Of a stretch of DNA of 64,000 nucleotides, positions 21,483 to 29,553 are shown piece after piece (the first letter of the stretch is position 1; every line of letters starts with the position of its first letter). Made by a program: the position numbers and the translations under genes. The notes under the pieces were generated by a model that saw only the letters and a list, made by a program, of their open reading frames with translations, did no database searches and was not told where the DNA came from. The DNA comes from Campylobacter sp. 19-13652 (GTDB lineage: Bacteria > Campylobacterota > Campylobacteria > Campylobacterales > Campylobacteraceae). Where the stretch lies: NCBI RefSeq assembly GCF_019702925.1, contig NZ_AP024713.1, forward strand, positions 1,178,001 to 1,242,000, written 5' to 3'.

Positions 21483-22482
21483 CTATGATTATCATCTGCC
21501 AGATGAACTAATCGCAAAAGCCCCAACCATGCCGAAAGAGGAGGCTAGGCTTTTAGTTTACAGGAGAGAAAATGGTAGCATAGAGCATTTTAAATTTAAA
21601 GATTTACCAGATTTAATCCCTCAAAATACAGCCATAATTTTTAATGACACAAAGGTTATAAAAGCTAGACTTTTTGGCACAAAGCAAAGCGGAGGCGCTA
21701 GGGAGATAATGCTAAATCAGCCAGTGGGCAAAAATGGAACATTTAGCTGCTACATTAAAGGTAGGGTAAAAAGTGGCGATATAATAAATTTGAAAAACGG
21801 CATAAACGCCGAAGTTTTAGAGCTTTTTGATGATGGACTTAGGGTTGTTAGACTTATAAAAAACAGCAAATATCTAAGCACAAACGAGGTGCTAAAAGCC
21901 ACAGATAAAATAGGCATCATACCTCTGCCACCGTATCTAAAAAGAGATGCCGACACAGACGATGAGAGCTGGTATCAAAGCATATTTGCTAAAAACAAGG
22001 GTGCCGTGGCTGCACCAACTGCTAGCCTTCATTTTAGCAATGATTTAATGAAAAAAATATCGGATAAATTTAAAACCGCATACATCACACTTCACGTAGG
22101 CGCTGGGACGTTTAAGGGCGTAGAGTGCGAGGATATTAGAGAGCATACTATGCACCATGAAAGCTATTTTATCCCTGAAAGCACAGCAAATATAATAAAG
22201 AGCGATACACCCATACTAGGCGTTGGCACGACTGTAACTAGGACGATAGAATATTACGCAAGAAACGGATTAAAAAGCGGAGAGTGTGATCTGTTTTTAA
22301 ACCCGCTAAATCCACCCATTAGGCAAAATTTCTTGCTTACAAACTTTCATCTACCAAAAAGCACTCTGATAATGCTAGTAGCAGGCTTTGTTGGCTTAGA
22401 ACAGACAAAGAAAATTTATGCCACAGCGATAGAAAACGGATATAGGTTTTACTCCTACGGCGATGGGATGATAGTACTATGA
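21454..22482 (+). CDS. queA: tRNA preQ1(34) S-adenosylmethionine ribosyltransferase-isomerase QueA
   Basis: QueA moves the ribosyl part of SAM to preQ1 in tRNA, giving epoxyqueuosine in GUN anticodons. Motifs visible are YDYHLPDELIAKAP at the start, NDTKVIKARL, TLHVGAGTFKGV near residue 212 and NFHLPKSTLIMLVAGF near the end. Length (342) is normal. The ATG at 21454 has GAGG six bases upstream. Together with cmoAB and miaB it adds to the tRNA-modification genes here. Confidence 0.95.
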   Translation: MKQALTQTNSYDYHLPDELIAKAPTMPKEEARLLVYRRENGSIEHFKFKDLPDLIPQNTAIIFNDTKVIKARLFGTKQSGGAREIMLNQPVGKNGTFSCYIKGRVKSGDIINLKNGINAEVLELFDDGLRVVRLIKNSKYLSTNEVLKATDKIGIIPLPPYLKRDADTDDESWYQSIFAKNKGAVAAPTASLHFSNDLMKKISDKFKTAYITLHVGAGTFKGVECEDIREHTMHHESYFIPESTANIIKSDTPILGVGTTVTRTIEYYARNGLKSGECDLFLNPLNPPIRQNFLLTNFHLPKSTLIMLVAGFVGLEQTKKIYATAIENGYRFYSYGDGMIVL

Positions 22483-23288
22483 AAACAGACCTACTAGATA
22501 GAATCAGTCTGCTACTTGAGGGGCTTTACGAGGACGCAAAGCAGACAAAAAACATCATACTATTTGACTATGCTCTAACCTACCCTAGGGTATTTGAAAC
22601 AGACGTGATGCCAATCGTAAAAGCATGTGAATACCTAAACAAATACCTGCTTTTTAATCAATCAAGCTCAAGGGTGTTATTTGAGTTTAGGCTCACAAAT
22701 TACGCTAGAGACCACGTCGTATTTGACATAAATCTAACCTCATCAAAGCAGATAGAATCGAGCTATGACGATAAATACTTAAATCTAGCCAAAAGACAGA
22801 TCAAGCTAGCTGGTATAGAGCTAAAGCTAGCAGAAAATACCATAAACATGTCAATAAAGCTCGCCACATCAAAAGAACCACCTCGCCAAAGCCTGCCTAG
22901 CATAAACCAAAGCATACTAAAAAAATACCATGCCATTATCTCCTATCCAGACATAAAGGGGTTTGACATACTAAAATCGCAGCTTGAGCATCTAGGTATA
23001 AATGTCCGCCCAACAAACGATTATCTAAGTGCGTTTGAGCATATAATAAATCCTATCTATACACCAAATTTAGTATTTATCCACAAAAACGACATACTGA
23101 GCGAACAGGACAAAAAAGAGATACTAAAAGCCAAAAAAACAAAAGGCTTTAGTGTAATCATCATCTGCGAAAATGACGTAAATTTAAAGGGCTTTGATGA
23201 GTTTTTCATACTAAATCAGCCGTACACTTACGATATGCTTTATGCAATAATATCCGTCAGCTACTCGCGCTCTTTGGCAAATTCATAA
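22479..23288 (+). CDS. Unknown protein resembling a degenerate histidine-kinase ATPase plus receiver domain
   Basis: I do not recognise this 269-residue protein. From about 60 to 130 the strand pattern, with YLNLAKRQIKLAGIELKLA, resembles the end of a HATPase domain (LGLAIVKRLVELMGGEI in active kinases). From about 150 to 265, YHAIISYPDIKGFDILKSQL to LNQPYTYDMLYAII resembles a CheY-like receiver. The N-box, the G-boxes, the phospho-acceptor Asp and the receiver Lys (here Gln in LNQPY) are all missing. It has no membrane segment. The ATG overlaps the queA stop (ATGA) and ftsW follows eight bases later, so it is co-expressed with tRNA-modification and cell-wall genes. A scaffold or regulatory role is inference only. 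Confidence 0.75.
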   Translation: MKTDLLDRISLLLEGLYEDAKQTKNIILFDYALTYPRVFETDVMPIVKACEYLNKYLLFNQSSSRVLFEFRLTNYARDHVVFDINLTSSKQIESSYDDKYLNLAKRQIKLAGIELKLAENTINMSIKLATSKEPPRQSLPSINQSILKKYHAIISYPDIKGFDILKSQLEHLGINVRPTNDYLSAFEHIINPIYTPNLVFIHKNDILSEQDKKEILKAKKTKGFSVIIICENDVNLKGFDEFFILNQPYTYDMLYAIISVSYSRSLANS

Positions 23289-23296
23289 GGCAAAAA

Positions 23297-24457
23297 ATGA
23301 CAACTGATAAGTACATATTTTACACCTGCGCTGGGCTAATTTTAATAAGCATTGTCTTTTCGCTCTCACTTTCAGTTTATACAGTTGTATTTTTTAACTA
23401 CGGTGAGTTTCACTTTTTTATTAGGCAGTTTGGTGTGGGGCTTTTGGCGATTTTTCTAATGTGGGCAATAAGTCGCCTAAATCCTGATAAGGCTCTTAAG
23501 CCTATAGGTTTTACTCTGCTGTTTTCCTGTCTCGTGCTTATGTCTATTATGCGGTTTTTGCCAGCTTCCATGGTAACTGAATCTGGTGGTGCCGCACGCT
23601 GGATTAGGCTTCCTGGCTTTTCTCTAGCTCCTGTTGAGTTTTTTAAGGTCGGCTTTATATATTTTCTAGCTTGGTCGTTTAGTCGACGCATAGGCAATGA
23701 AAAGCTCAGCATTCCACAGGAATTTAAACTCATGCTACCCTATCTTTGCGTACTAGCAGTTGTGGCGTGCCTAATTGCTATAATGCAAAATGACCTAGGA
23801 CAGGTAGTAGTGCTTACGCTTACGCTTATTATGATGGCGTGGTTTGCAGGGACTAGCATGAGGCTGTTTTCTATAGGATTATTACTGGCAATACTCGGTG
23901 CAAGCGTAATAATCCTGACCTCAGATCACCGCATAGCGCGTATAAAATCATGGTGGGGCACAGCGCAGGATATGGTACTATCTGTGCTACCTTCTTGGCT
24001 TGAGGATACGCTTAGGGTTACAGACGCTCCAGCCCCATATCAAATTTCATACTCGCTTAACGCCATTCGACACGGAAATTTCTTTGGAGAAGGACTAGGT
24101 GGAGGGATATTTAAGCTTGGATTTTTAAGCGAAGTGCATACTGATTTTGTGCTCTCTGGCATAGCTGAGGAGCTAGGGCTTGCTGGCATATGCCTCATAC
24201 TTGTGCTATTTGTATTTTTAATTTTTAGAATTTTTAGAGTAAGCGGCAGGTGCGAGGATAAGGCACACCATCTATTTTGCATGGGTGTAGCACTCATGCT
24301 TGCTATTAGCTTTTTAATGAATAGTTACGGAATTACCTCACTAACACCATTAAAGGGCATTGCAGTGCCATTTTTAAGCTATGGGGGCAGCTCCATGCTA
24401 GCCTCAAGTATAGCCATAGGAATGGTACTAATGATAAGTAAAAGGATAAAATCGTGA
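23297..24457 (+). CDS. ftsW: FtsW/RodA-type SEDS glycosyltransferase, probably FtsW
   Basis: SEDS proteins polymerise lipid II; FtsW does this at the division septum with FtsI. There are about ten membrane segments in 386 residues. Signature parts are GGAARWIRLPGFSLAPVEFFKVG, the large extracytoplasmic loop near 200-255, and the C-terminal PLKGIAVPFLSYGGSSM, which is the SEDS fingerprint. RodA is the alternative, but the direct coupling to murG (four-base overlap) favours FtsW. Confidence 0.88.
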   Translation: MTTDKYIFYTCAGLILISIVFSLSLSVYTVVFFNYGEFHFFIRQFGVGLLAIFLMWAISRLNPDKALKPIGFTLLFSCLVLMSIMRFLPASMVTESGGAARWIRLPGFSLAPVEFFKVGFIYFLAWSFSRRIGNEKLSIPQEFKLMLPYLCVLAVVACLIAIMQNDLGQVVVLTLTLIMMAWFAGTSMRLFSIGLLLAILGASVIILTSDHRIARIKSWWGTAQDMVLSVLPSWLEDTLRVTDAPAPYQISYSLNAIRHGNFFGEGLGGGIFKLGFLSEVHTDFVLSGIAEELGLAGICLILVLFVFLIFRIFRVSGRCEDKAHHLFCMGVALMLAISFLMNSYGITSLTPLKGIAVPFLSYGGSSMLASSIAIGMVLMISKRIKS

Positions 24458-25470
24458 TAGTTTTAACAGGTGGTGGCACAGGCGGACATCTAGCCATAGC
24501 AAGAAGCCTAGCCGAGGCTTTAAAAAAACGTGGCGAGGAGATAGCTTTTATAGGCTCAACAAGTGGGCAAGACATGGCGTGGTTTGACGGCTCAGGGGAG
24601 TTTAGTGCTACCATTTTTTTGCCCAGCAAAGGCGTAGTAAATAAGCGTGGACTTGCAAAAATTTCAGCCGCTTTTAGTATCCTAAAACTCGCCATAAAAG
24701 CACGTAGCCATCTAAAAAACATAAATGCAAAAGCGGTAATTAGCGTAGGCGGATACTCAGCAGCACCAGCCAGCTTAGCTGCACTTAGCCTAAATCTGCC
24801 ACTTTTTATCCATGAACAAAACGCAGCCGTAGGCAGGCTAAATAGCCTTCTTAAGCCCTTTGCTAGGGGGTTTTATAGCTCATATGCAAAGGGGATTTAC
24901 ACCAACTACCCTGTAAAAGATGAGTTTTTTAGCACAGCGCGAGTAAGGAGTGAGCTAAAAACGGTGCTATTTCTTGGTGGCTCACAAGGCGCAAAAGCGA
25001 TAAACGAACTAGCCATCAACCTTTATCCAAAGCTTAATCAAATAGGCGTAAAAATACTTCATCAATGCGGCAAAGGTTCGATAGATACGGTGCTTAGCAA
25101 ATACAAAAACCTAGGCGCAAACGATGTGGAGGTATTTGAATTTAGCACTGATATGCCAAATTTGATGAGCAAGGCCGATTTAGCCATATCTAGGGCTGGG
25201 GCTAGCAGCGTTTGGGAGCTAGCGGCAAACGCCCTGCCAGCAGTGTTTATCCCATATCCTTACGCAGCAAGCGATCATCAAAGGCTAAACGCTCTAGCCT
25301 TAAAAGACTGCTCAAAAATCTGTCTACAAAATGGCTCAAGTGTGGATGCAAACGAGATATGGGATATTATAAATAGCTTAAATTTAAAAGCAATAAGCAT
25401 GGCGTTAAAAGAAAAAATTAAGCCAAATGGCGCTGACGCCATAGTTGCTGATGTGCTAAGCAAGCTATAA
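24454..25470 (+). CDS. murG: Lipid II synthase MurG
   Basis: MurG adds N-acetylglucosamine from UDP-GlcNAc to lipid I at the inner membrane face. Glycine loop 1 is GGTGGHLA at residues 6-13, loop 2 is FLGGSQGAKAINE near residue 168, and the UDP-binding segment is SRAGASSVWELAANALPAVFIP near 245. The 338 residues are slightly short but normal for Campylobacter. It is the last gene of the run beginning at hemW/tatB and is followed by a hairpin terminator. Confidence 0.95.
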   Translation: MIVLTGGGTGGHLAIARSLAEALKKRGEEIAFIGSTSGQDMAWFDGSGEFSATIFLPSKGVVNKRGLAKISAAFSILKLAIKARSHLKNINAKAVISVGGYSAAPASLAALSLNLPLFIHEQNAAVGRLNSLLKPFARGFYSSYAKGIYTNYPVKDEFFSTARVRSELKTVLFLGGSQGAKAINELAINLYPKLNQIGVKILHQCGKGSIDTVLSKYKNLGANDVEVFEFSTDMPNLMSKADLAISRAGASSVWELAANALPAVFIPYPYAASDHQRLNALALKDCSKICLQNGSSVDANEIWDIINSLNLKAISMALKEKIKPNGADAIVADVLSKL

Positions 25471-25483
25471 AATGGCTTATCCA

Positions 25484-25510
25484 GAGGCTTTTTATAGCCT
25501 CGTTTTGTTT
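25484..25510 (+). terminator. Rho-independent terminator after murG
   Basis: The hairpin GAGGC (25484-25488) with GCCTC (25497-25501) and an eight-base loop TTTTTATA is followed by GTTTTGTTT. The stem extends weakly on the outside. It lies 14 bases after the murG stop and is well placed to end the operon. Confidence 0.7.
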
Positions 25511-26482
25511 ATTGTCTTAAACTAAAATGATGATATGGGCTTATTAAATTTAAGCTATTTTAAACAATAGCGCTGCTTTATAAATTTATACATCACGCTT
25601 TTTAATCCCACGTATAGCAAAGTGGCATATTAGCTTAGAAAATAACCGCTAAGTATCCTAGCATGGTAGGCATTTGCCCTGCATACAGTTTCTAAGAAAA
25701 AGCAAAAACTAGGCGGTAATAAATATATCGCTTACAACACAAATGGCATAAAAGTAGTATGCACCCTAAGCCTTTGTGGGACTTACTAAATTTTAAAAAC
25801 TCCAAAAATTGCGTCATTGCAAGAAAAATATTTAGATTTTAATTTTTTTGCGTATAAAATTTTAAATCTCTGTTTTAAAAAAGTATTGCTTTTTTAAAGC
25901 TTAATTTGGTTTTAGCAAGCTAGCACCACGTATATGAGTGGCTTAGCACAGCAACTGCTTGCTGTGCGTGCATAAAGCGAATAGGCGAGTATATCGCAAA
26001 GCGATACGAGCCGCAAAAAAGCAGTCGTCGTCCTAAGTCCTACGGACTTAATGGCGTTCCCCAGATTTTTGCGCTGAGTTTTTACGAAGTGCTAAAATCG
26101 TGCCGACCTTGTAAAACAATGTCGGTAATGCCAAAAACCACTGGCACGAATTAGAGGAGCTGTGCCTACTTTAATGTCGCTAAGGAGAAATTTTTTAACA
26201 GAGCCTATTTAAATTTATTTAATGCAAAGTCACAAATATACTTTATAAAAATAGCGCCATTAAATTATCCAAGCCATAAAAAGCAAAACCAAACGATAAT
26301 TTATGCCATATAATTGGACACGCATACACCAAAAACCGCTCTTGCAAAAACTAATATTGCACCAAAATAAAGCACAAAACGAAGTCACAACTTTGATAAA
26401 TTTAAATAATTTTTAAAAATTTTAACTAATTTTAATATTTTTGTGTGTATTATTTTATTTATTTTCGTGTGAAAGGCAGGCT
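25511..26482. other. Long intergenic gap between murG and cbiM
   Basis: About 970 bases with no credible gene on either strand. The middle holds copy A of the dispersed degenerate repeat. A weaker resemblance (CACGTATAGCAAAGTGGCATA near 25606-25630) may be a second, more decayed copy. The last 100 bases are very AT-rich and should include the cbiM promoter; I see no riboswitch-like structure or clear NikR box. Confidence 0.6.
25924..26152 (+). repeat. Dispersed degenerate intergenic repeat, copy A
   Basis: The best preserved copy. In order it has: a hairpin CCAC-8 bases-GTGG (25926-25941); the core GTGCATAAAGCGAATAGG (25968 on) leading into hairpin TATCGC-AAA-GCGATA (25992-26006); a hairpin AAGTCC-TAC-GGACTT (26035-26049); the module AATGTCGGTAATGCC (26118-26132); and CACTGGCACGAATT (26139-26152). 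Parts of this order recur at four other intergenic sites in the window. Identity and function are unknown. Confidence 0.65.
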
Positions 26483-27082
26483 ATGCATATTACAGACGGC
26501 GTTTTATCCACCCAGACCTTAATCATCTCAAGTGCCGTATCAGCGGTATTTCTGATAGCTTCAATACGTAGCACAAAAGAGCATGAGCTGCCACAAATAG
26601 CGCTATTTTCCGCCTTATTTTTCATAGCTAGCTTTATTCACATACCAGTTGGCATATCTAGTGCGCACCTTATTTTATCAGGGCTTATAGGCGCTTCGAT
26701 TGGTTTTGGCTGTTTTTTAGCTATATTTGTAGCACTTTTTTTACAGGCTCTACTTTTTGGATTTGGAGGACTTAGTTCGCTGCTGTCAAATACCCTAGTC
26801 ATGGCGCTTCCTGCGTATTTGCTCTACCTGGGAAACAGCCTGATTTTTAAAAAATCGTTTGGCACTTTAAGGATTGTCCTAGACTTTGCCATAGGCTCGC
26901 TAAGCACCCTATTTTCAGCACTTTTGCTCTCACTTTTGCTATATACTAGTAACGACGCCCTAGCCCCAGCCGCCATATCCATACTCATAGCGCATATCCC
27001 ACTTAGCATAGTCGAGGGCATAATCACAGCAGCTGGCATGAGTTTTTACCGCAGGATAGCACTAAGTGCGAGTATTGCCTAA
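26483..27082 (+). CDS. ECF-type cobalt/nickel transporter substrate-binding subunit CbiM/NikM
   Basis: Inner-membrane protein of 199 residues and about seven helices. The N-terminus is MHITDGVLS; in CbiM/NikM the amino group and His2 coordinate the metal, which is why the ATG at 26483 (AGGCAGG upstream) is clearly the start rather than a frame extension at 26441. A second conserved part is IPVGISSAHLILSGLIGAS near residue 55-75, with a further metal-ligand His. No CbiN/NikN-type small subunit is fused or encoded beside it. Whether nickel or cobalt is moved cannot be decided from sequence; nickel for hydrogenase is plausible. Confidence 0.82.
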   Translation: MHITDGVLSTQTLIISSAVSAVFLIASIRSTKEHELPQIALFSALFFIASFIHIPVGISSAHLILSGLIGASIGFGCFLAIFVALFLQALLFGFGGLSSLLSNTLVMALPAYLLYLGNSLIFKKSFGTLRIVLDFAIGSLSTLFSALLLSLLLYTSNDALAPAAISILIAHIPLSIVEGIITAAGMSFYRRIALSASIA

Positions 27083-27737
27083 TGCGAATATCTCGCTAAT
27101 ACTGGCGCTTTTTTACTCTATTTTTGTGAGCATTTTACCATTAAAAGCGCCTATTTTACCCATAGCGATAGTTTCTATGCTGACATTTTTATCCTGTAAA
27201 GAAAAGGTCAAAGTGATAAAAAAAATGCTTGGCATAAATTTATTCTTAATACTTATATTTTTAAGCTATATCTATGCGCAAAAATTCGAACTCGCATACC
27301 TTAGCTTCATACGCTCAAACCTTACAATCTTATTTATAGTAAGCCTATTTAGCGCACTATCAAGCGCTCACATAGCAGCCGCAATGGCTAAAATAGGCGC
27401 CCCATACAAGCTAACCGTGGTGCTATTTTTAGCAGTTAAATTTATCGAACAGTTTTTTATAGATTTAGTTTTATTTAAACAAAGGCTTCTTGCTAGAGGT
27501 CTAAAGCCAGCCACAAACCGCCTCACATACAAAGCCTACTCTAGCTTTATAGCACTACTTATATTTATGGGATTTTCTAGAGCCCAAATGGCTAAAGAGT
27601 GCATAATAGCGAGGGGTTTTAACAACTTAGCGCTTAAAAAAATTTATAAAGAAAAGCTTAATGCGCTAGACTTTTTCTGGTGTGTTAAGCTAATAGTTTT
27701 TATGGTTTTGGAGATATTATGGACGCTTTATCGGTAA
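27066..27737 (+). CDS. ECF transporter transmembrane subunit CbiQ/NikQ-like
   Basis: The T-component of the transporter couples ATP hydrolysis to the substrate-binding subunit. It has 223 residues, with four to five membrane helices. The conserved coupling-helix motifs of the family are recognisable as LLARGLKP near residue 140 and KECIIARGF near 178 (family ARG signatures). The start is GTG at 27066, overlapping cbiM by 17 bases. The family is diverse, but the position between M and O genes makes the role clear. Confidence 0.82.
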   Translation: MRVLPNANISLILALFYSIFVSILPLKAPILPIAIVSMLTFLSCKEKVKVIKKMLGINLFLILIFLSYIYAQKFELAYLSFIRSNLTILFIVSLFSALSSAHIAAAMAKIGAPYKLTVVLFLAVKFIEQFFIDLVLFKQRLLARGLKPATNRLTYKAYSSFIALLIFMGFSRAQMAKECIIARGFNNLALKKIYKEKLNALDFFWCVKLIVFMVLEILWTLYR

Positions 27738-28342
27738 AAAACTTATCCTATTCATACGGCGATAAGATTGTTTTAAAAGACGTAAGCTTAAAGATTAAAT
27801 TTGGCGAAAAAATCGGACTAAAAGGCGCAAATGGAAGCGGCAAAAGCACCTTGCTTAGATGTCTTGCTGGGCTTTGCGAGTGCAAAAGTGATGAGTTTTT
27901 AATATTTGGACAAGATATAAATAAAAATGGATATGAGAACACAAGAAGCAAGGTTGGGTTTTTATTTCAGCAAAGTGAAGAGCAGTTTATCTTTCCGATA
28001 GTAAAAGATGACGTTAAATTTGAACTGCTCGCTCAGGGCTTAAGTGATGAAAAAGCCCAAAATATCAGCACAGAGATGCTAAAAAAGCTAAATCTCTTAG
28101 TGCATAAAAATAGCGTAGTATATCATCTCTCAGGTGGGCAAAAGAGGCTTGTGGCACTTGCTGGAGTGCTTTGTCCGCTAGACAAACAGCTACTATTTCT
28201 TGACGAACCAAGCAATGAGCTTGATAAAAATGCGCTTAAAACCATAATAAACGAGCTAAAATCGCACAAGGCAGCCATGCTCATAGCCACCCATGATGAT
28301 GAAATTTTAAGACAAGTTTGCGATAGGATTATTGAAATTTAA
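27719..28342 (+). CDS. ECF transporter ATPase subunit CbiO/NikO-like
   Basis: ABC ATPase of 207 residues. Walker A is GANGSGKST near residue 38, the Q-loop lies in FLFQQSEEQFIFP, the signature is LSGGQKRLVALAGVL near 140, and Walker B is LLFLDEPSNELD. The H-loop is ATHDDE. FQQSEEQFIFPIVKDDV is typical of CbiO/EcfA proteins. It overlaps cbiQ by 19 bases with a TGGAG ribosome-binding site. The stop overlaps the convergent unknown gene by four bases. Confidence 0.88.
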   Translation: MDALSVKNLSYSYGDKIVLKDVSLKIKFGEKIGLKGANGSGKSTLLRCLAGLCECKSDEFLIFGQDINKNGYENTRSKVGFLFQQSEEQFIFPIVKDDVKFELLAQGLSDEKAQNISTEMLKKLNLLVHKNSVVYHLSGGQKRLVALAGVLCPLDKQLLFLDEPSNELDKNALKTIINELKSHKAAMLIATHDDEILRQVCDRIIEI

Positions 28343-29070
28343 TCATCAATCGCCAGTTTTCTCAGCCTTTTTAGCTCATAGATTAAGCTATGATAGATTA
28401 ATTCATTTTGCTTTAAGCTCTTGCCGCTACTTAGCACAGGCGACACGTTTGAGACAATTAGGTCTGACATTCCAGCTATTTCGATTAGCAAAAGCTCATC
28501 TTGCCTTGATTTAGCCAAAAGTATGGCGTTGTTAAAAAATTTAAAAAGCGATTTGAAATTTTTCAATATCACATTTGCGATTATAGCGGAGTTATATCTT
28601 ATAAACATTGTAATATTTTTTTGAGCTATAGCGAGCGTTTTTACTATACTTGCTATCTCCTCAAGTTTTGCGGTATTTTTCTTAAAATAATTTTTCTTAT
28701 CTGCTTTTAGTAGGGTCTGATATTCAGCGGTTAGCACCTCTATTAAAGAAGTAACGTTTGATAAATTTTTTTGCATATTGTTGTTTACGTCTGTGTATAC
28801 ACCATTTTTTTCTATCTGGGCAACAAGGCTTCTTGTAAGCTGTTTCATATATGAGCTTAAATTTTCATAATAATCGTCGTTGTTAAACATCTGACGAAAC
28901 AGTTCGCTCTCGCTTTTTCGCTCCCTAACTTGCAAAATACTCTCATCCACAAGCCTGCCAAACTCAACAACGCTCATATATGGTTTTACCTCAGGGTACT
29001 CATTATCACAAAGTTTTTTGACATCATTTTGTATGACATTTAAGCTGTTTAAAATATCTTTATAATCCAT
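28339..29070 (-). CDS. Unknown helical protein
   Basis: I do not recognise this 243-residue protein. It is predicted to be almost entirely alpha-helical, with heptad-like stretches around 85-150 and a Lys/Leu-rich C-terminus. It has no signal peptide, membrane segment or known motif. The ATG at 29070 is taken as start (an in-frame TTG lies two codons upstream). A candidate -10 (TATAGTAAAAT, minus strand, near 29100) precedes it. It stands alone between the metal transporter (convergent) and tRNA-Arg. Codon use is like its neighbours, so it is probably a resident gene. Confidence 0.75.
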   Translation of the reverse strand: MDYKDILNSLNVIQNDVKKLCDNEYPEVKPYMSVVEFGRLVDESILQVRERKSESELFRQMFNNDDYYENLSSYMKQLTRSLVAQIEKNGVYTDVNNNMQKNLSNVTSLIEVLTAEYQTLLKADKKNYFKKNTAKLEEIASIVKTLAIAQKNITMFIRYNSAIIANVILKNFKSLFKFFNNAILLAKSRQDELLLIEIAGMSDLIVSNVSPVLSSGKSLKQNELIYHSLIYELKRLRKLAIDD

Positions 29071-29142
29071 AATCAAATCTTTTAAATTTTTGGCATTTTA
29101 CTATAAAATAGTTTAAAAAAGGTAGAAATCACGAAAGAAAAG

Positions 29143-29219
29143 TGGTGCGCCCGAAGGAATTCGAATCCCTGACCTTTTGAACCGCAATCAAATGCTCTAT
29201 CCAGCTGAGCTACGAGCGC
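29143..29219 (-). tRNA. tRNA-Arg, anticodon GCG, CCA encoded
   Basis: On the minus strand the 77-base cloverleaf folds cleanly: acceptor GCGCTCG with CGGGCGC, D-stem GCTC/GAGC, anticodon stem TTTGA/TCAAA around loop TTGCGGT, T-stem AGGGA/TCCTT with loop TTCGAAT, discriminator A and encoded CCA. Anticodon bases 34-36 are GCG, which reads CGC and, by wobble, CGU. Most bacteria use ACG modified to inosine for these codons. Confidence 0.95.
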
Positions 29220-29268
29220 ACATTAAAATTGAAGTTGTGATTTTACATAAAATTTCCTTAAACAAAGC

Positions 29269-29274
29269 TATAAT
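29269..29274 (+). promoter_or_regulatory. -10 hexamer upstream of the small charged-protein gene
   Basis: AGCTATAATTTT contains TATAAT about 95 bases before the start at 29367. It lies just beyond the 5' end of the divergent tRNA-Arg gene, whose own promoter must be in the same short interval. Confidence 0.45.
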
Positions 29275-29366
29275 TTTATCAAATTTTGTAGAAAAATTAA
29301 ATTTATCCATTTTTTAAGCCAAAAATGAATAAACTAATCAAAGTAAATTTTAAGGAGATTAGCCAT

Positions 29367-29537
29367 ATGGATTTTTTAGAAAGTTTAAAGCAGATAAAAC
29401 AAGAAATGAAAAAAGAGACCCCGCAAAAATCGCAAGCCCAAAGCAAGACAGAAAATAAAAGTATAGAGCAAAAGCAAGCAAAACTTGAGGCTAGTTTTGC
29501 TGATTATATAAAAGATAGCGACATAAAAAAGATATAA
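29367..29537 (+). CDS. Small charged protein of unknown function (56 residues)
   Basis: It starts MDFLESLKQIKQEMKKE and is rich in Lys, Gln and Glu, with a likely helical N-terminus and a disordered middle. I chose the ATG at 29367, which has TAAGGAG nine bases upstream, over a frame start at 29325. There is no membrane segment. The stop is immediately followed by a sigma54 promoter for the J-domain gene, so the two are separately controlled. The function is not known. Confidence 0.65.
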   Translation: MDFLESLKQIKQEMKKETPQKSQAQSKTENKSIEQKQAKLEASFADYIKDSDIKKI

Positions 29538-29538
29538 C

Positions 29539-29553
29539 TGGAACAATTATTGC
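29539..29553 (+). promoter_or_regulatory. Sigma54 (RpoN) promoter upstream of the J-domain gene
   Basis: The sequence TGGAACAATTATTGC followed by TT has the -24 GG (29540-29541) and the -12 GC (29552-29553) exactly ten bases apart. It matches the Campylobacter RpoN pattern GGAA-N6-TTGCTT as I know it. The expected start of transcription is near 29565, and the ATG is at 29587 behind AAGGCAGG. In Campylobacter sigma54 serves mainly middle/late flagellar genes. Confidence 0.75.

Noticed and set aside
26390-26482. Possible NikR or metal-regulator box before cbiM
   Set aside because: The region has TATTATT-like words only because it is very AT-rich; no properly spaced dyad could be defined.
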